From the NCBI GenBank assembly GCA_030737835.1, contig JAUJYN010000020.1, positions 2,356,001-2,420,000 of the forward strand: a stretch of DNA of 64,000 bases, written 5' to 3'. The stretch's first letter is position 1. The number at the start of each line of letters is the position of its first letter. The notes under the pieces are model-generated. The model was given only the letters and a program-made list of their open reading frames with translations. It searched no databases and was not told the DNA's origin. This document shows, piece by piece, positions 59,152-64,000 of the stretch. This DNA is from Acorus gramineus (lineage: Eukaryota > Streptophyta > Magnoliopsida > Acorales > Acoraceae). The position numbers were made by a program, and so were the translations under genes.

Positions 59152-62007
59152 TGTCACGCCCCAGGGCGGCCGTCCCTGGGACGCGGCAAGTGTGTAAATA
59201 TGATATCAGCAGTCTATACAGGAGGTCAATACTATACTCTAAACAACACCAAAATGACTGACATGATATATATACACAAATAGCGGAAGCTAAAAGACTG
59301 AGTCTGTAATTCAAAAACATATTACAGACTCGATACATAATCAACTGTCCTATGAGAGCCAATATATATACAATGACATCCAATATAATACAAACGGGTG
59401 CCCAAGCACGGAAATATAATACATACAATCAAAAAGGGATGCTGATAGCCTCTAACACTCGCGGGAACGTGGCGCTGCTCCGCTACTGGTGAAGTCCCTC
59501 GGGGAGCTCCTCCTTCAGATCCGACTCAGTGATAACTGGAGAAAAATATGCAAGGGGTGAGCCACACGCTCAGTGAATAGCACAACCCATGCATCACAAT
59601 TCATATTAACATCAAAACTTATTCAAAACCTCAAAGTGGCAGGAACTACACAATCCAGTGGGTCGATACATCACCGATCCACCACACCCTCACCCTCACC
59701 CTCCAATAGGTGACACGGTCTATTGGGACTGACTAGGCTGTTAATCACCCTTGGTCCACCGATAGTCTCTCCTCCACTCCGTAGGCCGCCTGGTCTACTC
59801 CCACAATTCAGCACACTCCGAACCCAAATCAGGAGGTGCCTACTGATGGGAGCCCTCTGTCAGGACGGCCTGTCTAACGCTGGGGCAGTCCCTATACGGA
59901 TCCAACGAAGGGAACAGAAACAGCCTACCCACATGTATACGAACCAATCGGATCCGTCGGCAACATCTTCCTAACAATTTAAATGTCATGAATTCTTGTG
60001 AATTCCTCCAAGGCGCATAACTACGATGCGGGGAAGCCTGTATTATAACCGCATGGTTATAATATTCACTAAGCATGCTCATTACTAAATAACTCACATT
60101 TGATTTAAATAAATTAAACTAAATGGGAACATGCACAGGTCAAGGCTTCCTAGCATGAAAATATGGTATCGTGATGCATGGCTCTTACACATATCTTAAG
60201 GGTGCAAGTCTCTAACATATAAGGTCTAGGGTGGCATGCATACTACATAACAATCATGCCTGCATAGATTACATATTATACAAGTTAATATTAAACTATG
60301 GTGCCCCAGGGGAGGACGATACACGCCTGAGAGCACATACGCCTCCCAACTGGGTTGGATTGTCCCACTCACCAATACCTGGGTCGTCGCATGACCGTCC
60401 GTCAAGATCTGCAAGACAGGGTATTCAACACGGTGAGTAAAATACACAATACATAGAAAAATACGCTAAAAATACCCAACACTCGGACAAGCGTGCATAC
60501 GGCCCGCACGCACGCGAGCCCGAGTGCCCCGACTCACTCCCGAACCTCCGGCAGCCATACGCACGGCCACCCGCACGCGCACGCACGGGTGCGCACGGAC
60601 GCACGCACACCCTCGCCCAGGGCGCACTACCGCGCCCTTGCCCGCGCACCCAGGCACGTTGCCGCACCCCAGCCCGCGCGCCCAGACACGTCGCACGCTC
60701 GGGCGCACGCACCGCGCGCCCGCGCGCACCGCGCGTCCAGCCCCTGATGCACCCGCTCGCACTGCGCCTCAGTGCAGCGCCCTGCGCACACACCCGCACG
60801 CACTGCGCCCCAGCGCAGTACCCCACACGCACTCCCCGCTCGCACGCCTGCTCGCCCTGCGCGCACTGCGCCCCCTACACAGCACCCGCACACCGCCCGC
60901 TCGCCCCGCGTACTGCGCCCCTGCGCAGCACCCGCGCGCCGCCCGCTCACCCCGCGTACTAAGCCCCCTACGCAGCACCTGCGCGCACGCCCGCGCGCAC
61001 GCACGCATCCCCTACCAGCTCGCCCGACAGCGCGCCTGCCCTGCGCCTGCCAGCTTGCCCTGCCTGCCGGCCTGCGCGCACGCGCCGATGAGCCCGCACT
61101 GCCCGAGCCGACTCTAACACCTCCCTCAGCCCTACCCCACCCCAAACCTTCATGCTAACCTAGCACATCCAAAAACACCTCCTAAACATGCATCTAAACA
61201 AGAAAAGGAAGGAAAGAAGGCTCACCCACGGAGAGGAAGGGAAGGGGAGGAGATCGGGTGCTCTTCGCGCACCGATTTACCACCTCCAAGACCACCACCA
61301 CCAAGATCTCCACTCAGCCAAAGAGGGGCTGAAAACAGAGGTAAAAAGGGACCATGAGGGGGGGTCACACATGAGGGAACTCGAATCGAGACCATACAAA
61401 GGTAGATCGGGTCCTCACCTTTATTTTCTCCTTCTAGGGTTTCTTGATCCAACACCTTCTACTAGGTCTAAATGGGGTTTTAAAGAGAAGAGAGAAATAG
61501 ATATTGAAGTGGAGAAGATGATGAATAGGGGGGGAACACTATGCCTAGGCGTGGGATTTATTTAAGGCACACACACACCACACACTCACTCACACACTCA
61601 CAACTTAAAGATTAATTAGGTTTAGGCTAGGTTTATGTTAGGTTTAGGTGGGATTTGACCTTAGTCAACCTAACCACACTAAAAACCAAAACCTTTTGAC
61701 CAAGTCAAGGGTCAACCTTGACCAAATCAAGTCTCCCAATGACTTTTCGCTCGGTCAAAACCCGGGTACGATTCGGAACTGTAAAATTCTGAAACGTTAC
61801 CGGAATTCGATTAAATTTTCGTGAGTGGCTTGAAATGGCACCAGGACACATAATATGCAGTTAGATTTTCAATCGGAGCCCTCAAACTCAGGGTGATAGC
61901 CAAAAGTCCAAAATTTTAGCGGTTCCGATCGAAAAATGAAAAAGCTGAAAAACTGCCAGAATGCTCCAATGGTTACCAGAAGGCTAAAAAGTGACACATA
62001 TATAACA
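59152..62007 (-). repeat. 5' LTR of the Tekay-type element (type A)
   Basis: 2856 bp, uninterrupted, and the best reference for type A in this window. Acidic frame at about 59479-59533, stem-loop at about 59556-59580, mini-exon 60373-60408, GC-rich tract 60490-61090, donor at 61224-61225, TTAAATAAAT on the minus strand near 61557-61566 as a weak TATA candidate, and U3 end CACATATATAACA. Confidence 0.9.
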
Positions 62008-62012
62008 ATATA

Positions 62013-63676
62013 AATCATGCATTCCATAGTTTTTCGTACTATAGCTAGGGGGGCCCATCGATGCGCGACGCGCGTCTATGCGGGTCGAGCGCATCCCTAG
62101 AGAGGGGGGGGGATTGGAATCAAACCACTCACCATACGACCCGGGACCTCGCGCATCCCATCCGACGAGATCTGCAAGGTAGGGGCATCCAATTTGGTGA
62201 GTAACAACACAATTTACACATAGAAATCATTAGAAATACCAAATACTCGGACAAGCATGCATACGGACTCGCACGCATGTGAGCACGAACATATGCATGC
62301 GAGTCCGAGTGCCCCGACACCTACCCGAACCCTCGGGCAGCCACACGCATGGCCCCCCGCACGCGCACGCACGAATGCGCATGCACGCACTCACCCCAGC
62401 ACCTTTGGCACATTGCCGCGCGCCTGCCCTCGCGCCCAGATGCGCTGCCGCCCGCGCGCGCACACTCGAGCGCGCCCGCGCGCACTGCGCGTCCAGCCCA
62501 CGCGCAGAACCCCACGCATGCCCACGCACGCGCGCGCGCACTGGCCCCCAGCCCCGCGCCCAGGCACACTGCCCGCGCGCACTCACGCGCACTCCCACGC
62601 GCACCCCCGCTGGCGCCAGCACCCGCGTGCCCACTCCGCGCGCACCCGCTCACACGCGCCCGCCAGCGCCTGCCAGCGCCCGCCTACGCAGACAACCCCC
62701 AACGCGCGCCCAGCCAACCCTAACCCCTTTTTAACCCTTCCCAACCCCTCACACACACCCTAACACATATACCCAACATGCATGAGCCTCCCAACCAACC
62801 CTAAGCCATAAAAATCAAGAAAAGAAAAGAAAAGGCTCACCTTTGGAGGGGAAATGAGAGGGGGAGGCTCGGGGGCCCTCGACGCACCCACGACCACCTC
62901 AACCGCCACCACCAACACCACCACCTTCAGCCTCTCCTCAGCCTCCTTCTTGGCTGCAAATCAGGGGGGGAAGGATCAAGAAAAGGGAGCCTGAGAGAGA
63001 AGGACAAACAACAACAACAACACTCACACAAAGATTCACCATCAGTTCCTCCTCCACTTTCTCCTTCTCTTTGGGACATTTTCACAAACACCTTGGGAGG
63101 GTTGAAAGAGAGAAAGAGAGGCCAAGAATGGACGTGGGATTGAGAGGGAGAGAGATAGAGAGAGAGAGAGAGAGAAGATATTTGTTGCACACATAAATAT
63201 CTAAAGAGGGATGGAAATGACCCTTTCATCCCTGACTTAGAAATTCTGCGCATGCTTCACTGGAACAGCCAGAACTTCCATCAATATAGCTCCGAATTGC
63301 ACAATTTAAAATCCGTTGGACAGCTAAGAAGATTATCTACAACTTTCATGTTTATGCCAAGATCAGATAATCCCTCCAGCTATTCTGAAATTTGAGCTAA
63401 ACAATGAATAGGGATGCTGCCAGAATTTTCATCCTTGGGGTATACTTGGAAAAATACCCATAACTTTTACTACAGGAATCCAGTTGATCTAATTCCATTT
63501 TTGTACGAAAGCTAACTCAAAACTGGACATCTCGTAATAAAATCATATTTAAACCTCTTCATCTTGGATTTTAACAAAATCAAATCCAAATACCAAATTG
63601 GAAATACATAACTTCGAGGAAAAAATTATGTAGCCAAATTTTAATCAGAGCGCTCCAAAATGACACAGGCACAACA
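62013..63676 (-). repeat. 3' LTR (type B), right piece, of the element past the window
   Basis: It continues 46064-48236 after the Tekay-type element. Mini-exon 62133-62171 (39 nt), GC-rich tract 62250-62690, donor about 62840, terminus GACACAGGCACAACA at 63676. Confidence 0.82.
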
Positions 63677-64000
63677 TTCTTCCCCCCTTAGGAAATTTAG
63701 TCCTCGAAATTTAAGGAAACCCAAAAAGGGAAGACTGAATGTAGCAAGTATCACGCATAGACCTTTTGCTCCCAAGTGGTCTTTGCACCGGACTAGCGCT
63801 ACCAACACACTATAATCAAAGGAATGGTCTTAGCGTGGAGCCTCTTCTCATGCTGGTCTCTGACCTCGATCCACTGCTCCACGAACGACAAATCCACCTC
63901 CAGGATGAGGCGGTCGAACAGACTGAAACGAGCAGGATCGTGGACATAACGCCTCGGCCATGAGACATAAGCCAGCTATGGGGGAAAGGCCACATGATAA
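63677..64000 (-). pseudogene. pol: PPT and 3' end of degenerate pol, element continues beyond window
   Basis: The PPT (TAAGGGGGGAAGAA on the minus strand, 63677-63690) is followed by sequence matching the pol end at 54290-54610 and 33471-33800: the chromodomain-like end and integrase C-terminus. Stops and indels break it. The rest of the interior and the 5' LTR should lie to the right of position 64000. Confidence 0.75.

Larger units (their letters stand above)
48237..62007 (-). mobile_element. Full-length Tekay/Del-type chromovirus retrotransposon
   Basis: It is flanked by the perfect duplication ATATA at 48232-48236 and 62008-62012. In minus-strand order: 5' LTR 62007-59152, PBS 59146-59131, single-frame gag-pol 59031-54323, PPT 54291-54275, 3' LTR 54274-48237. 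The 3' LTR contains a later solo LTR (49733-53256). The RT, integrase and chromodomain-like end place it among plant chromoviruses of the Tekay/Del type. The LTRs differ by several percent, and gag-pol has seven in-frame stops and one frameshift, so it is dead. Confidence 0.92.

Noticed and set aside
1-64000. Possible host genes, tRNA genes, CRISPR arrays or bacterial operons
   Set aside because: No host protein motif, tRNA-like fold or regularly spaced array was recognised; the only tRNA-related sequences are retrotransposon primer-binding sites.

Overview
The window is intergenic DNA of a large, repeat-rich plant genome. I assign it to a flowering plant because it carries Ty3/Gypsy chromovirus (Tekay/Del-type), Athila-type and L1-type elements with initiator-Met and Asp tRNA primer-binding sites, but I cannot name the species. 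I found no host protein gene, tRNA, rRNA or CRISPR array. Nearly every base belongs to transposable elements nested in one another. The many Ala/Arg/Pro-rich open frames are by-products of GC-rich tracts inside long terminal repeats (LTRs).

Layout. 1-7435: pieces of about 3 kb LTRs in alternating orientation, with one complete minus LTR at 1270-4419. 7436-24073: a gag-only Athila-like element. Its gag is split by a complete non-autonomous LTR element (9107-15440, TSD AATAG). Its 3' LTR is split by a solo LTR (16143-23649) that itself contains a second solo LTR (18968-22661, TSD CGCCT). 24074-24705: anonymous AT-rich DNA. 24706-about 29478: a degenerate minus-strand L1-type LINE. 29479-40898: a short plus LTR split by a minus-strand Gypsy element (29745-40004) with two full LTRs but a wrecked interior. 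40899-45177: an LTR mosaic with a large inverted repeat. 45178-64000: a four-level stack. A plus LTR is split by a minus element's 3' LTR (starts 46064), that by a full Tekay-type element (48237-62007, TSD ATATA), and that element's 3' LTR by a solo LTR (49733-53256, TSD CCCTT).

The Tekay-type element has a recognisable single-frame gag-pol with protease, RT, RNase H, integrase and a chromodomain-like end. It is inactivated by seven in-frame stops and one frameshift. Two LTR types recur: type A begins TGTTATATATGTGTCAC, type B begins TGTT(G/A)TGCCTGTGTCATTTGG or a close variant, and both end GGGGCGTGACA.

The most unusual signal is inside these LTRs. Almost every copy, in both types, keeps an ordered series: a GT splice-donor-like site (GGTAAG/GGTGAG), a GC-rich tract, a 36-39 nt mini-exon bounded by CAG and GTGAGT, a small stem-loop (CACTGAG...CTCACC), a pyrimidine tract, and CAG before a short acidic reading frame in type A. 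The stem-loop/acceptor part also occurs in the LTRs of the unrelated non-autonomous element at 9107-15440. This suggests spliced LTR transcripts, a hypothesis that RNA data could test.
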